A DNA stretch of 64,000 bases from Trochalopteron elliotii (Eukaryota; Chordata; Aves; Passeriformes; Leiothrichidae): NCBI GenBank assembly GCA_024734555.1, contig JANPWX010000449.1, forward strand, positions 3,406,179 to 3,470,178, read 5' to 3'. Below, in pieces: positions 31,281 to 46,574 of the stretch (its first letter is position 1; each line of letters starts with the position of its first letter). Below the pieces are notes generated by a model. It saw only the letters and a program-made list of their open reading frames with translations. It searched no databases and was not told the DNA's origin. A program made the translations under genes and the position numbers.

Positions 31281-34200
31281 AAGTCAGAGAACTGGGGCCA
31301 CTGCTAGAGCTCAAGGACTAGGTTAGAAAATGCAGGTTCCTAGAGTTTCAGATCAATGGACCCCTTCCTTATATCAGCTAGTAACCCCTGTTGCTCCTGC
31401 AATTTTTTGTTAGCTAAGGAAAACACCTCAGAAAGGTGCAGTTCTGACCCTGCAAATTTGTCTGGTAATTCCTTACAATGGACAGTCATACTGCCTGCGT
31501 AAAAATGCAAAAAGTTAAATCCAAAAAAACTTACTTGCTAGTTCCATTTGTCCAGCTTTGATTATTTCTGTGCTTAAGATGTCGTTTGGTACCTCCTCTT
31601 TTCTTCTGTTGAAAATATTTGCATGCTTTAAATAAGGTCAACTGCTTTAATAAACTGGACAGAATATTTCCACTGTGGTAAGGGGTGCTTTATTGCTGTC
31701 TTCTAATTAAATGTACTGCATGTGTGCAATTTGTCTGTGAATTAACCCAGCAAGTCGAGTTCGAGTGTGGCCAAGATACAATAGATTGAGCACAGCTCCC
31801 ACTTAGTAGGAGAAAAATCTCCTGCAGAGAAGTAAAACCATCCTGAAAATCATCCAGCCTTTGTGGAAAAGATGTATTTTTGGCTGAAACTCTAGGGGAG
31901 AAGTACTGATGAGCTTGAAGCTAAGCCCAGATACCAGTCTTGGCAAAAACAAAAGCATCAAACTGGGTAAGAGGGGAAAAAATCCAGCCAAAGAAGTGTG
32001 TGGTCTTTTTCTAATGGAACAGTCTTTTTTGCACGTTCTCTGGTGTAGAGCACTGTGGTAAAAAATGATGGCCTGCAGACTTACACATCATTTGTTTACT
32101 GGTATGTATTTCCCTTAAGGGAGTGGCATATATCACACCCCCTTCACCTCAAAACTTTCTCTCTACAACATTTTTTTTTCCTTTTTTTCCTGCTGCAGAA
32201 GGTCTCCCTTGTAGCTGACTTTCTGCCATTCGCACTTCTGCTCTTGAATAAATAAGCTTCAGAAGACTTAAAAGAGAATTTTGTGGAATATAAACATGTT
32301 TGGGAGCAATTTCAGTAAGTTAAGATGAAATGCTGTGTTTGGCTCAGGGTCATTAAATAATTCAGTGTACTTATTGCCAAGCAAGGACTGTTTCATACAC
32401 TGTTTTCCTGGCCGAATTCCAACCTGGCTATTTCATGTGCCCACCTAAATTCCTCCTATGTGTTTGAATAGAGATGATCATCTTCACTTGCCTCTTTACC
32501 AGCTTGTGCCCCATCCTGCCTGTGCAGCCTCTCCTGCCTTCCACAGGTGCCTGCTCATGGGTGGGTAGGTGATAACTCCTATTATGTAAAATACTGCAGG
32601 CTCTCTCAGGATGAAAGGTGCTAAATGTATGCAAGTCGTTTATTATTTTGCTCACAGCCTGAGTTGAAGACATGCACAACCTGTTCTGACTTCTCCAGAA
32701 CAGGTTTTAATGTGCACTAAATGCATTTGCCAGCACTGCTGTGCTGCCTTTTGTTTCTAAATTTACCCTGTTGCACAGCTGATTAGGGAGACAGGAAGCA
32801 ATGTATCTTGAAGCTTTCAGGAGACAGCCCCTCCCTGGCGATGTACTTCAGTGACCTAAATGTACAGCGAACAACATGTGAGAGGTGGGGTTTCAGGCTC
32901 GGGCATGCCGACTTAGGTGATACCATCAAAGAGTCTGTCACTTCCTTCAGGAGTTCACTAACATTTTTTCCCCCCTTAAATGATTTTATTTCAAAATGCA
33001 GGCAAGATAACGTTGCTGCTTCTTGCTGCCCCACACAGGTGGGATGGGACTTCCGAGGGTTTGGGATCAGCAGTGTCAGCACTGGAATAGGTAAAGCAGC
33101 ATTCTGGTGAGCTTAAAAAACTGCTGGGAGTGGTTTTTGTTCATCTCCCTTATCATTTTGGCAAATGCCTTAAGGAGTATCGTCTCTCCCTTTTCTATTT
33201 TTGGAAAGAGGGTTGGGAACACTTTGTTCTCTTCAAGTAGTGTTTGAGTCCAGTTAGTAGAGACCTCCTTAGCACCGTCGTGTCCATCTTGCACAAAAGA
33301 CAACACACCATCTTTCTGAGGTTATTAACTGCAGCTGATACCAGCAATCAAGATGCCTGCTCTACAAAATGGAGTAATTATCTTGGTTCCCTGATATGGA
33401 AAATAAGATATTAATAATATAGCCATTTTACACAAGCAAGTTCTTCTAGTTTACTTTGTGTGGAAAGACAAAGCAAAACCAGTCATTTGATATTTCTGAC
33501 TAGTGAAGTAGTCACTGTGAGTGGATGGACAGGGGTATTACACAGGATCACAAACCAAACCCTGAACTGTCATAGAGCACAGACTCCTGGCAAACCTGCT
33601 CCCCTCACATGTCTGTATTAATGGGTGAAATGGGTAGAGTGAATTTACCACTGTGAAAGTAACTTGCTTTACCAAGCCATTTCAAGGTTTGTTGCATGTT
33701 ACAGGCTAACAAGTCATATTGAAAGGCATCCACAAAAAATATATAGGGTTAAGAATTCCCCAAATATTTTCTGAAAATGCAAGTGCCTTCTCTGGGAGCC
33801 TAGCTCATCAACAGTGTCACCTTGTTGGACTTGGCAATGCTTATACCTGCCATGAAACTCTAGGATGCCAGAAAACTGCCCTGGCCAGCCTGGTATCTCG
33901 CATTTGTACCAGAGGATTCATGAATCCTGTGATGTTTTAGAAGCTGCACAGATTTTTCTATGAAAAGCAAGATCAGAATCCTAGCAAGTCAAATCACAGG
34001 TGTGGGAACGAGTTGCCACAGGTAGTTCAGACCCTGGAAAATTCTCCCTGGGATGTTCTTCAACTGCATTCACTGTTTGATACAAACCTGCTAACCTGCC
34101 TGGCCAGGAGAGGGGAACAGGAACCTGCAGTCAGTCTCAAGACTGACAAAAGTGATTGCAAAGGTGCCACTAATGATGCAGTCATAGCCAGTGCAATTGA

Positions 34201-37200
34201 CTTAAGTGAGAGCACATTTGCCATTCATCTGTTATTTCCCATGAAGTTTACAAATCCTCTAAAGCTATCTTAAAGTGGTATGGATGAAAGGTGAATTGCT
34301 TGATTCATCCACTCAGTAGGTATGTGGAGTCTCTCCATCATTTACCGAAAAAATCATGATGTCACCTTTGCTGTGTTTTTTTAGTGGAGGGTGTGATAGC
34401 CAGGTGTCAGAAATGTATCCTATTCCCAGGGTGTAGTTCAATTATCAAAGCAGGACCACAGTTAAAACTTAAGAAATACTGAATTAAGTGCATTAAGAAA
34501 CACTGAATTAAGTTCCAGAATGTGGACAGATAAAAGCAAACAGAGCCAGTAATCCAGCATCCTTTTGGACAGCTGTACTGTGCCATAAATTGCAAGTTAA
34601 TAATAGGATTGTTGGTTTAGGTCCTATCTTATTTTTCTGTCTGGGAAAAAAAACAAAACTGAAACACAGCTGGCAGGGCAGTAGGAGATGCAGCACCTAA
34701 AAGAGATTTCTCCATTTAGCTGGATTTTTTTTCCCGATTTATAACAATAATTCCTTAAAATCTACTACCTTCAAATTGCTCCTTCTTTTTGGCTTTAAAT
34801 AAAGCAAGGGAGTAACTACAGTTGATACCAGTAGAGCCCACTCTCAGCAGACCTTGAGCTGTCCTTGGGCTTGTCCCCCTGCCAGTACAGGCCACGGGTT
34901 TTCATGTGTCTGAGTGAATCACCCTGATCCTAAACACACAAATCATACAACTTTAAATAAGCTTGGAGCTCTGCACAGCATAATTAAGAGTTGTGACAGG
35001 GAGCTCTAAACGTTGCTTCCAGCCTACAGTAAATCACAGATCTGTGTGCAGGACCTTCAACAACAACTGAATCCAGTTTTCCTTGATGAATACTGCCATG
35101 ACTTTAACCTTCCCTTTATAGGGTAAATTCCACCTTTGCTTTAAAAGATCTGGGAGAAATTGAAAAGTGATCCAAATGCTAAATGGCCAATCTGGTTTGA
35201 ACCATCTGTGTTCCTTCCAAGGTGTCTGATACTCCAACAGCCCCTTCTGTGCACCGTGCTCCTCTCAGCACAGCTCCCCTCACAAACCACAGTGAACTAA
35301 ACATAAAACACTGGGATCTCCAGCGATTTGGTGACTCAGGCACCAGTTGCTGGAGCAACTCCTCCAAAGCCCACACATCCACAAAAAATCCTGTGATGAT
35401 GGGATTGACCCATTAAATTCACTAACAACAGTGATCCTCTCAAAAAGGTGGGCTTCTGTGGCAATGCTGTATCTGAGCAAGGGAATTTTTTAAGCTATCC
35501 ATGTAGTTTTAGGAAGTGTGTGCTGAGAGATTTGGCTCTACTGGCTTGGAGAAGCCACCAAGTAACTCCAGGAGGTGAGATGGTCCTTCTGACACTCATG
35601 CTGTTGAAACTGCCTGAGGGCTGTTACTGTCCAGCTGAAGCTGACTTTCTGTATTTTGTGGCATTTATGTGATTAGTTTGTGGTTGTCTGGGGGAGAGAG
35701 CTCATAAACATCAAACTTGGGGTGAATGTTGCTGTGTTACCAGCTGGGAGAATCTCATTTTTTTACTGACAGACACAAAGAGCTAGGACTTCATCTCTTC
35801 TCCTTCACAAAAAATGAGCAGTCTACAAATTATAACTGATTTTTTTAAAATTTGCTTTTTGGCCCTTCCCAGTTTTTCTTCTGGTCTAATTCTGCTACTT
35901 TTTCCAACCCAAAGGAATGGCAATCTCAACCCAGTTTTATGAAAAACTGAGATAAATAAAAACTATCTCCCAGGAAAGAAGAAAATACTTGGCAGCTATT
36001 TTTTAAGGAGGTGGAGTTTGCACCAGCTGCTTACATAAAAAAAGAGAGAAAGGAAATGTATCCTACATAGTGTTACTTAATTCAGAAGTTTTGAGGCTTT
36101 ATGGAGAAGTGTTGGTAGGAACCACACTCATTTTAAAAAAGGCAATATATAAGCATGGACCCCAAATATGCAACCTGAATATCAGCTGATGTTTTGAAAA
36201 TCAGAAGAGATTCTTATCATAGATTATATTAGTTATGCAGCTGAATGATGTTTTTACAAAATGTGAAATAAATGGCAGTATGTGTCTCTTGGTTTTCTTT
36301 AAAAATGTTATTATTCAACCAAACTTCTCTTATGCAGAGCAGTGCTTAACTTCTGAAATTGTTATGTTTTAAACTGAAGAATTTCCTTTGTCCTCAATCC
36401 TTTGCCTCCTGAAAAATGCTCTAGATATAATAGTCAGTTGGGAATGTCCATTTCTAAATGCTAAATTGGTTATTGAATGCCCGATGCTAAACATTTGTAA
36501 AGGTCAGAATCTCAAACAGAAGAAAATATGTAGATGAAACCTCAAAATAATCCTAGCTTGGTATAAATCTGAATAGTGTTTATGATCCTGAAATAACTTT
36601 TTAGAGTCAGAGCAAAGTGGGGTTATTTTAGCTTAACATTTCCTGGATCTTAAATGTATTTGATTTCTGTTAAATTTAACTTCATAATTTTTTTTAGGTT
36701 GTGTTTGGTTTGGAACGATTCTAGCATCCTAAGCTATTTTTATGTTGTTCACAGTGCATGCTTACAAATTTAATGTGGTTACTTTAGCTTTTTTTGTTAA
36801 TTGTTAAAACTTCCATGCCACCAGTGTTGAAACAGCAAAAGGATGTGTCATTTGTAGTGATACAAAGAAAAGCATCAACCTTCTAGGTCGATTGACTTTT
36901 TTATGATAGATTAACTAAATCCTTGGCAATTGTATTCTGCTTTGCAGTAGTAAATAAAGAAGAAATCTCTCTGGCAGCTTTAGCTGGATTTTCAGCTGCT
37001 TTCATCCTCAGAAGTGGGCTCAGTGTCCTCCTTCATTCCCCCTTTCAATTGTATGTGAAGAAGAAGGAGGGAATGAGCTGGAGAGCATTAGGAGATCTGC
37101 TTCTCTGCCAACTCAGGCAAACCACTGCTTGTCCCTTTGCAAGTCCCTTGGAAAGGGGGTGACATGCATTCCTCCATGATAGTGGGTTGCTGCTGAGATG

Positions 37201-37295
37201 CCAAGAAGAGTTTCCCTACTCAGTGTTGCTGCAGAGGCACGTTGAGGGAAACCTGCAGAGCCTTTAGCTTCAGGTGATGCTTATGCACAGGGACC
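31281..37295. other. Intergenic, no gene recognised
   Basis: About 6 kb of AT-rich DNA without a convincing exon, RNA gene or intact mobile element. ORFs up to 100 codons overlap on both strands and look random. Confidence 0.6.
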
Positions 37296-37430
37296 TCGTG
37301 AAAGGACAAGAGGAAATGGCTTCAGGGGAGGTTTAGATTGGACATTAGGTTAAAATTCTTCACTGAAAGGGTGGTCAGGCACTGGAACAGGGGACGGTAG
37401 AATCACCATCACTGAAGGTGTTCTAAAGCA
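37296..37430 (+). repeat. CR1 LINE fragment, sense
   Basis: GGACCTCGTGAAAGGACAAG and GAGGTTTAGATTGGACATTA followed by AAATTCTTCACTGAAAGGGT, GGTCAGGCACTGGAACAGGG and AATCACCATCACTGAAGGTG match the CR1 3' region in order. Both the 5' part and the 3' terminus are missing. Confidence 0.85.
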
Positions 37431-40400
37431 TGCACCTCTTGCTGGGCACCATGTCACCTACTAAACCACCAGAAAAGAGAGAAAAAACTCAAGAGCTTAT
37501 AAGGTTCTCTGTCAGCCTTCAGAGAAGCTGTGACTGGATGTGACTCAGAGCACCTCAACAACCTTATCTTGTGCAGAAATTTTCAGGATACTTTAAAGAG
37601 TTTCAATTGTTTTTGATATCTTTACAAAATACCGTTTCCCCAGTCATCACAGGAGATTTGACAGCTCCATTTTAAACTAAACAAAAAAGATTTTGCAGTA
37701 TGAAAAATCATATTGACTGAAACTCTGGCATTCTGACAGCTCTTGGGACCTGAATGGAATTAAAAAATTAATATATTCAGCACTGTGTAGGCAATGAAAG
37801 TCTTACCTCGGGATTATTTGCCTTATAACTTGTCCCACACAAATTGCCAAGTTAGCAGTCAAAGGAATGAAAGACTGAAGGCTGCCAGGCTATTCTATCT
37901 TGCCTTCTTATATACATTATTTATGCTTATTCATTGTAATATAGTGTTCAAGTAAATATGGCTACAAATTAACTTCCCTGCAGAAGCACATCATGAAAAT
38001 ACTCTGTGAATGAGCAACCAGCCTATGCTATGCAAAAGAAGCTTGGAGCTGAGTCTGAATTTTGAAAGACAATGTTACTTCAGATTTTCTTGTTTCAATA
38101 CACACACACAAAAAAATCAGGTTTTCTACTGTGAAACTTTGAAAGCAACTGTTTAAGATCAACTAAAAAAAATCTTAGATATATTTATCTACATATTTGT
38201 GCACTGTGTTTTGACTTCTGAGTTTTCATGTTTAAATTCTATTTTTTTCTCCTAGAAACATCTAGGGCAAAGCTCTGCAGAGGCAGGTACCCCCTTGCCA
38301 GCTGTGGCCAAGAGCAGAGAGGCTGGAAGCACTGGGAGACACGTACACACACACATCTGTTGGAAGGCCAGAGTACAGGAGCACTGTCGCACACTGTGAG
38401 CGTGGTGTAGGAGCCCTGAATGCTCTCCTGACTGATGGTGAGCATTTCAGTACTCACTACATCATGTGGCAAGGAGTCACACACCTCTTCACCTGATTAA
38501 CTCTTGTGAAGATAGCAATTGCATCTTACTTGTCTTGAACTTGTTCTCTACAAATTTCATTTGATGGTGTCTGATTGTTTTTGTAACACGAGAAAGGGTG
38601 AGGAGTAATTTCCTGTTCACTTTATTCCTACTTATATTTCATCTTTTTCTCCTTAGTTCTTGTTGTTCTCCCTATTCTTGAGCAGAAAAACTGTAGCTCA
38701 TTCAAGTACTCCTTGTGTGAAATTATTCCCAAACCTCCATGCCCTTGCATCCCTTCTTGAACCCTTTCCATTCCTACACTGTCATTTTCAACAGGGAAAA
38801 CTGCTCAGAGAATTACAGACATGAGCCCAGCCTGGAGTTCTCCAGTGTCTCCTCTATTCTCCAGTCTCTATAACTTTCAACCATTTTTTCTGGTCAAGCT
38901 GATCAAACTGGAACACACTGACCTTAATGAAAGATAACACTTAAATGTGTTCTAAAAACACCCCGCTGAGAATGGTGTGTTCTAGGAACAAGGGTGGAAT
39001 TGGTAGAGAAATCATTCCTGGAACTTTCCCTTATTTCTGCTTTTCAATAGCTCTTACCACCCTGGCATTTCTGTGCCTGCCTGTGTTATGAGGAAAGGAC
39101 ACATCCAAACTGAGATAATTCTTCTCTCCAGTTAGAGTGATTAGGTAAAGATGCTTTTGGGGCAGTCCAAGTAAACATCTAAAGTGAGGTAGGTCAGTGG
39201 TACCCTAAAAGTATCCAGTTATCTCCATGCATCACTGCGAAGGAAACAGACACCCACTGGATTGAATCCAGGTGTCCAAGGTCAGCTGGCAGGAGCCCCA
39301 ACCCAGGGGACAGTGGGCTGTGTCTAGAAAAGTCAGACAAGTGTTGTGCTGCTTTGCTGGTGAGGTCTCCACGTCCACCACCCCCTGCATGAAGAGGAGG
39401 AGGAGCCTGGAGAAGGTGTTCAGGGTGGCACTGGGAACTAGACCTTGGAGTCTTGGGCAGCACCAGAGATGAGGGATTGTTGGAGCTGGGTCAATGGTAA
39501 TGTGGGGATGACTGGAGTGTGAGAGTGTGGAGGCTACAGAGTAACAGTAAGACTGTCTTAATGCAAGACAGTCCAGAGGACTGTCACTGGATTTGAGTTA
39601 TCAGGAGGGTGCTGGGATATTCAGATGTTACTGGAGCTGAGGCCTGAGGGATAATGGTCACTGGTGGCAGTGGTATTGGGAAGATGCTGAGGTGTGGGAC
39701 AAAGACATGCTGGCGTGATGGGGACAGAGTTTCAGCTTTATCTTGATTGAAAATATTGGGGTGAGGAGCTGGTGGGGTTGTGAGAGAACACTGACTGTTG
39801 ACTTGGCTTAGGAAGAAAGAGATCATTAGGACCCAGGAGTAAGGAAGTGGTTAATGGCCATTGCTTCTGGCTTTTCTTCAATTCCTCCATAACTGTTCTG
39901 TGCTGTGCTTGAGGGCTGAAAGCAATGCCTGGCCTGGCGTTAGGGCTTTTTGTCACCTCTGTGCAGCCCAGCCTAGCGACAGCTGTTCTTCTTTCCTCAC
40001 CAAGCAGTAAAGAAGGGAGCACAGACAGTTAGTCTGGCTCTGCACCACCTCTCACTCCTCATCTCCCCTGCAGCATTAGGGGAGAGCATGCATGACAGAT
40101 GGCAAGCTGAGGTGCTCCAATGAGGAGAAGTGCTAATCCATCTCTCTGCTGGAGAACTGAAGCTTTAGACCTAATCAAGGAAAAGTAGTTACAGGTTTTC
40201 AGCCAGTGCAGAAGCAGGAAAAATCACACATGCCAGTTGACTTCCAGGTTTCCGTTGGAGGTGTCCTCAGCTCTGCTCTGAGCTCTGGAAAGGACAGAGT
40301 ACCTATCACCAAAATGTCTTTCCTTCCTTCCTTGTCCTCCTGACCAGCCTGTACCTCTTGTCCCATCAGTCACCCTGCTTCAGATCCTGGGCTCTTTGCT

Positions 40401-43400
40401 AGGCTGGCTCATTAGTAGTTATATTTCCAGTTCCTTATGTCATCAAAGGTCGATTCTCTGTGGTTTGTTATCCAAGTGCCTTTTTACCTTGGTACCTCAG
40501 CCCCACTTCCCTGCTCACACCCACCTCCAGCCTTGAGCCCCCAGGGCAGTGGCAGCCTGGGCACCCAGAGGCAGCTCCTGCCCTGCTCAAGGCCTGTGGC
40601 AGCACTGGAGGCAGGCATCATCCAGCTCTGCTGGGGACAGTCCTGTAAGGGCCTGGAAACTGGCAGGGGACACACTGTGCCCTGTGCTGACACAACCCTC
40701 TGAAAATTCATCTGCCAAGCTGACAAGTCTCTGCTAAACTACATGAGCTGAGACTTTTTAAAAACACATTTATAACTTGGCTGTGTCTTCTGGCATCAGG
40801 GTGACCTACCCGCCCTGTTTTGCCAAATTTCAAGTTCTTGCTCAAATAAACAGTTGCCTAATCTTGCCCTGGAAACCACAGAACCATTTTTACTGAAACT
40901 GGCTTCCCCTTTCCTCCTCCCAAACGAAAATGGAAGGGGAAAGGATCAGCCCGAGGCCAAGCCTTGGCAAAAGGCACTTCAGCCTGGATGAGTAACATCT
41001 AACAAACTTAGCAGTGACTGAAAGCAGGAGCTTGTAACAAGAGCTGTCAGGCAGGGGTAATTGCAAGCACTGCTACCAACTCTATCTGCAATGTGCATCA
41101 CCCAGAAACGGAGGGAAGTGCATAAATGGTAAAAAATCATTTTACATAACCTGAAGAATTGGATGCATGCCTTGGAGTGTCTGTTTCTCATCCTCCCTCA
41201 TCTATGGTTAGCTTCCCTTCACTGCTTCTCAGCTGTGCTCTTCCTCCTTTGCAGCTCCTGCCATCTGGAGCAGCGCTCTTGTATTCTCCTATCAGCTCTC
41301 CAACGTCAGCTTTGGGTGACATTTGTATCTGAGATCTCCTGCCTTTTGCTCTTTTCTCCTCATTCTGCTAATATCCATCTCTGAAAAGATGAAAAGGTTT
41401 GCTCAACTCACCTGAGAATATTTGGGGTTCATTTTAAAAAAGGGCTATGAAAAGGACGCAAATCTACAAATTCATGTGATCCTGACTACATTAACATTTA
41501 TGATGCTGAGTTTCATTGGGCAGTTTATGTAAAGCTGCTTCCACATCATGAACCATTCTTTAAAGGAAGATGGCAAAAAATCAGTGAGGAAGCCATGGAC
41601 ATCTTAGATTAGAGTACCTCCATTTTAAAGAGTTACTTTTAGTAAAATCTAGTTTCTTCCCAAAATCAGAAATATTAATAGATGCTTCATTTCACTCCCT
41701 GTCTATTTTGTAATGATTTTTAAAACTCCTGATGCTGAGAAAAAATCTGCACGTGAGAAGCAAGGAAGAAATATTGACTTACAATTTTGCACATGAATAA
41801 GCTTCAGATAAAGGCAACTAAGAAACTTGATAGTTTATAACATCCATCTACAGACACTGTTTGAATCTCCTTTATATCACCTTCAGATATTAGCTTAAAA
41901 ATGAGATAGTTGATACGAGTGGCATATTTAGGAAATTTGCTGGTCACCAATGACACAGGACAAATTGTCTACAGGACAACTTGGTCAGCCAGCTCTACTT
42001 TGGACTGACAGAGGGTTAAAAGTCTGCCCAGTCAGTTGTAGAAAGGATTCAGCCATTTCACAGCTGTAAATCCAGGAGATAGGTTCCTTGTTATCTAATC
42101 TGATATCTAGCATAACACAGGCCTGGGGCTTCCCTGGATTGATGTTTACTCCATTAGACCATAGTCTTCATGAAAAAGCAATACTCAGGCACTATTGATG
42201 GTAGCTCTAGGTACTTCTCACACTGAGCCCCCAGATACGAGCCCCCAGGTTTTGCACCTGTAATGCTCCCAGGTTAACTGTGGGTGTAATTTGAGAGTTA
42301 CCTGAATCGTTGGCGCCTGCTTAATGGTGATGAATCCCTGTGATGTGGAGTTACCCAGCTCCTAGGTAACACCAGTAGTTTAATCGTGGTCATACAAATG
42401 GACATCTCTGTTGGGATGAGAACTGTTCCACCAGCTGCAATTGTGGAACAAGAACGTTTGTTTCAAAAATAGCCTATTACATTTCAGTAGCACGTTCCTT
42501 TACATTATTCGCTGTTAAACTAATCTACAGTCTACACTAATCAATGCAAGTACCTGGGTTTTCTGTGAGCACAAACCTCTTTTCCCACTCACTTGGAGAA
42601 AAGGGAGATCACTGCATTGAGGAGGTGACCTCCTTTGCACAGCTGCTGAATCCTGCTCTGAAGATGTTTGCAGACCTTGTCAGAAAGGAGACCAAGGCAG
42701 AAAATCAGAACTGCAGGGAATCCATAGTTTTCTTTATTTATGAGTTCTATGACTTTAACCTCTATTTACATGATTTACCTTTCTGTTTTCTTCCTTCACT
42801 GTCTTCTGGAAGAGGTGCATGCAATCGGATGGTTTGGTAAGGTGGCACCATGGATTAGAGGGACGTGGCGGGGTGTGGCATGGCATGGTGTGATGCATGT
42901 GGGGTGTGGGGACCTGCTGACTGGGTCTTGTCCTGTTTCCTTTACATGTTTGTTTTCTGTTACCCAATTATGGAATGTTTATGACAAACAAGCTCAGATG
43001 AGAACATTAATTGCTTACTGGTGCCTCCTGGGAAGGATCAGGATGGTCGGGGTGGGGAACAGAGTGAGAAGCTGGTTGGTCCCCAGGCAGGGAAGAGGCA
43101 GGGAAATGATGAGTGCTGTTAAGTCAGACAGGTTCAGGTCTTTAGGCTGCATTTCCATGGAAGTTCAGTTGGGAAATAAAACGTATTGTTACAGCTCTGA
43201 ACACAGCTGCAGCAGGTGAGGGAGCCTGAGGGTTTGAGCCAGGCACACGGCAAGAGGGGTAAGAGAAACCTGAATCATGTACTCTATCTGTGCTTTTTAA
43301 AGCCCTTGTATTCCTAGAGTGAAAATCGAGGCACAAACTCTGCTTTCCTTAAGTCATTGCCACAGCTGGGTGAACTGGAACAGTAACTCCATTGTATTCA

Positions 43401-46400
43401 AATTCATTTGTGATCCATTTGTATCTTTTCCTGTTTCTGTGAGGTACCGGGACAGCTGTGAGATAGCACAATCTCTCCTTTAATCAGCCTTGTTCCAAGA
43501 AAGGCCTGGGAACTGCAAAGTTACAGATGCTGGCCTGTGAAATTGTTGAATGAACCTGGCAGCAGCAGCTCTGTTTGCACAGAAAGCTGGTACACAAACA
43601 GCTGGGCAGTGCAGTGAGGAGAGACAAAATGCAAGCCCTCTGCTCCAGCCAGAACCAAGATCAAGTGTGCTTTCTAAACAAGCTGTATAATAGATTTCTC
43701 AGATGTTAAGAAACAGATGTTTAAGGATCTTCCTATTCCAAATGGAGGTTGGACCCCGTGTTAGGCACCCACCTTCCCCGTGAAACATTTAGGAGGACTC
43801 AAATGATCCAATATGCCAACAGGTAAAGCAAGAGTTGGGCAGCTTCCTGGAATGAACCAGCAAGGAGTTCTAGGGACACACATTTGTTAAAATACTGCCT
43901 TTCAGGGATTTCATTGCCTTACTTTACTTAAGTCCATAGCTCAGAGGCTTCTCTTCAGCTGAGCTGTCTTTACAACTTATTATTTGTTTTAGAAGAGAGA
44001 AAGTGGTTGAGGTTGTTGTGAGAGGGGGTATTGCACAGGATCTAACATACTGATTGCCCATCCCTGCTCATTTTGAGTAATTTCAGTGTCGAAGTGGGTT
44101 CAGGTCTCCAACCCCATGAGTTGTGCAGTGCCCAGGAGCAAGTGAGGAGTTGTGCCCCTCCTTACTTTGAAGTGTTAAATGAGTACAAGCAACATGTTTG
44201 GGTTATAGATAACTTGCAATAATGCCATGATTTCCCAATCTTCTTATCGATGCCTTCGGCTATCAAGCAGCCAAGGATTACAGAGTGCTGAGGCTGAAGA
44301 AATAAATGCCATGTCCGGTATGGTACAGTGGCAGGTAGGTAGGAGGTGGATTTTCTTCTACCAAACTACCTTAACATGCAAAATACCAGTCAGAGTCCTT
44401 CTCACTTTCTTTAGGCAGACGACTAGTTGTCTTTGGCTGCATTATTTTGGATTCAAGTAATTTGATGTCTTACAAAGAGCTGAGAAATCTACTGCCAGAC
44501 CTGACTGAGCAGTTCCCTTGACCCTCAGAGCTGTGTGGGCGGGACAAATGAGAAGTATATGGCACAGATTAGCAAGAACTACAATTTGTACTTTGAACTC
44601 TGAAGGGGATTCTTTTCCTCCTTCATTCAAAGCTGAGAGGACCTGAGGCGTCAGCTCAAATGCTTCTATTTTAAGCAGGCTCTATGTGATAAGCAAGCAG
44701 CAAACGTGCTGTTAAATGTGGAATTTGCAGAAAGGGTGTGTATAGTATGCCCTGGAGCTGCTGCCAGGAGAGATCTCTTGCCTAGAGCAGTGTGGTCAGG
44801 TATCCCAGAGGATACTCACCAGTCACTCAAGTGCTACCCTTTTACAAGATGTATTTTGGGAGCTTTGCCACTCCTTGTCTCCGGCATCAACTTGAAGATC
44901 CCCTCTTGGAAAGGAGCCATCTGTGCCTTCTTTGCACCAGCTTGGTGAGGGGGGACACGGGCCAGCGCGGGGGTCCTGCTGCCAGAGTGCCCCGTGCTTC
45001 ACTTTCCCCCTGGCTGATGTCAGCCAAAGCTAAGTGCCCCGTAAAAGAGACAGTTTGTGCACTTGTGGAGTAGCACAAACGACTCTCTGGGCTGTAGTGT
45101 AATCCAAAGAACAGATCCATAACAGATAAGCCACAAGGCACAGAGCTGGCCAAAGCTTTAGGCAGAAGTGTGCCAGTAAAGCACACAGAATACAGGTGGG
45201 AGGGTGAGAGCAGTTTTACTTAATGCAATAAACTATCTTATCTGGTGCCAGGGGAAAGCAGTTCTTACTAGCTGTAGATGCTACACATCTTCATATATCT
45301 TCTGTGAACAGCATTAAAAGCTGTCCAAGGCCAGCCACCCATAACAATTACTGTCCAAAAGCCCACAGAACAGTCAAGGTGTAAGAAACACTTTGAAACA
45401 CTACATTAGGCAGGGTTTTTTTTTTCCCTGTGATTTAAGGGACACACTAATTTACCTACCAGGGCTCTGATTTCAAGGGAGAAAAAAAATTGGCAGAAAA
45501 CACTGAGAAGTGTCTGAGCAATATCTGAGCTGTTTTAGAGGCAACTGAATTTCTGAATTAAAAAATATGGATCATGTTTGTTTTCTATTGTGATCATGTT
45601 TATTACACATATTATGTTTGTATTTGCAAATCTAGTGTTTTTTGGGAAGACCTTCCAGACTCTAGGATCACATGCAGTGTAAAAGAAATGCCTGGTTTGG
45701 TGAAGAGATGTGTGAGAGCTTTCTGTCAATAAGAAGAACAGCACAGGTGAGGTTGGGCCACTGCCCACGGCTCCTGCTCCAAGGTGGGACTATTGCCTGC
45801 CAGGACACCCATGCATACCGTCTCAAAAATGAACTTTTTTTTCCTTATTTGTCCACCCGGTGGTGCTAAAACACCACCAGCCCCTCCTTGGCATTTCCTC
45901 ACCGGCCCATGTCAGGCAGAGTGTCAGTACTCTGTGCAGTGTTCAAGTCATAGCTTTAAAAACCTACCTCTGCAAATCCGAGGGTCAGGAAACGAAATTA
46001 GCACCCTGGGTCTCTGCTTTGTACCCTGTTGCTATTTTTCCAGTGGAATCGAGATAAGACTTGTCATGCCTAATTATATAGGATGAGATTAGCAAATCCA
46101 TCATCTTTTCCTCTAATGTTGATCATATTTTAATTAATTTGAGATTCTGTGTTAATTTTAGAGAAAATGTGAATGAAGTGTGGTCACTGCTTTTGTTTTC
46201 AAGAAGAGTTGACAGAGAAGAATTGACTCTGTTAGGCAAAATTGGGCAGGAAAATATTTTCTTTTTCTGTTAACCAACTGATTTTAAAAAAAAAGTGAAC
46301 CCCCCCAAAGTTTAGTCTGTGATACACAGTTCTCTTCAAGTTCAATTTCTTTTAAACTAATGTGTAGTTGAGCTGAATCTCAGCATTCAGCAGAGAGCCC

Positions 46401-46574
46401 ACTGTGTAGAGTGGCACACTATGAGAAGGATTGGCATTTGAAATGCCAAGAATGCTTCTTAGCCCTAATTTTCAGAATCAACACTCAAAAAAAGGCAAGT
46501 GGCTGAGTATGACTGAAGGGGAGGATTCTCTGAAGTTAAAGTCATTGAGGAAAAACCTTTATAGCATGTGATGT
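37431..46574. other. Intergenic, no gene recognised
   Basis: About 9 kb with patches of higher GC (39.2-39.5 kb, 40.5-40.7 kb, 44.9-45.0 kb) and a GTG/GCATG-rich stretch near 42.87 kb. The longest ORF, 159 codons at 42740-43219, has no recognisable domain and no exon-like conservation that I can see. I treat it as chance. Confidence 0.55.

Noticed and set aside
33980..34110. Possible further degraded CR1 fragment
   Set aside because: Only scattered similarity (GAGTTGCCACAGGTAGTTCA); too weak to separate from chance.
38600..38850. T/C-rich stretch that vaguely resembles an ancient amniote repeat
   Set aside because: I could not match it in order to any family I can name.
42740..43219. 159-codon ORF on + strand in the intergenic region
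   Set aside because: No recognisable domain, composition follows the surrounding DNA, overlapping ORFs occur on both strands, and no splice or promoter context supports it. Chance or old repeat remnant.
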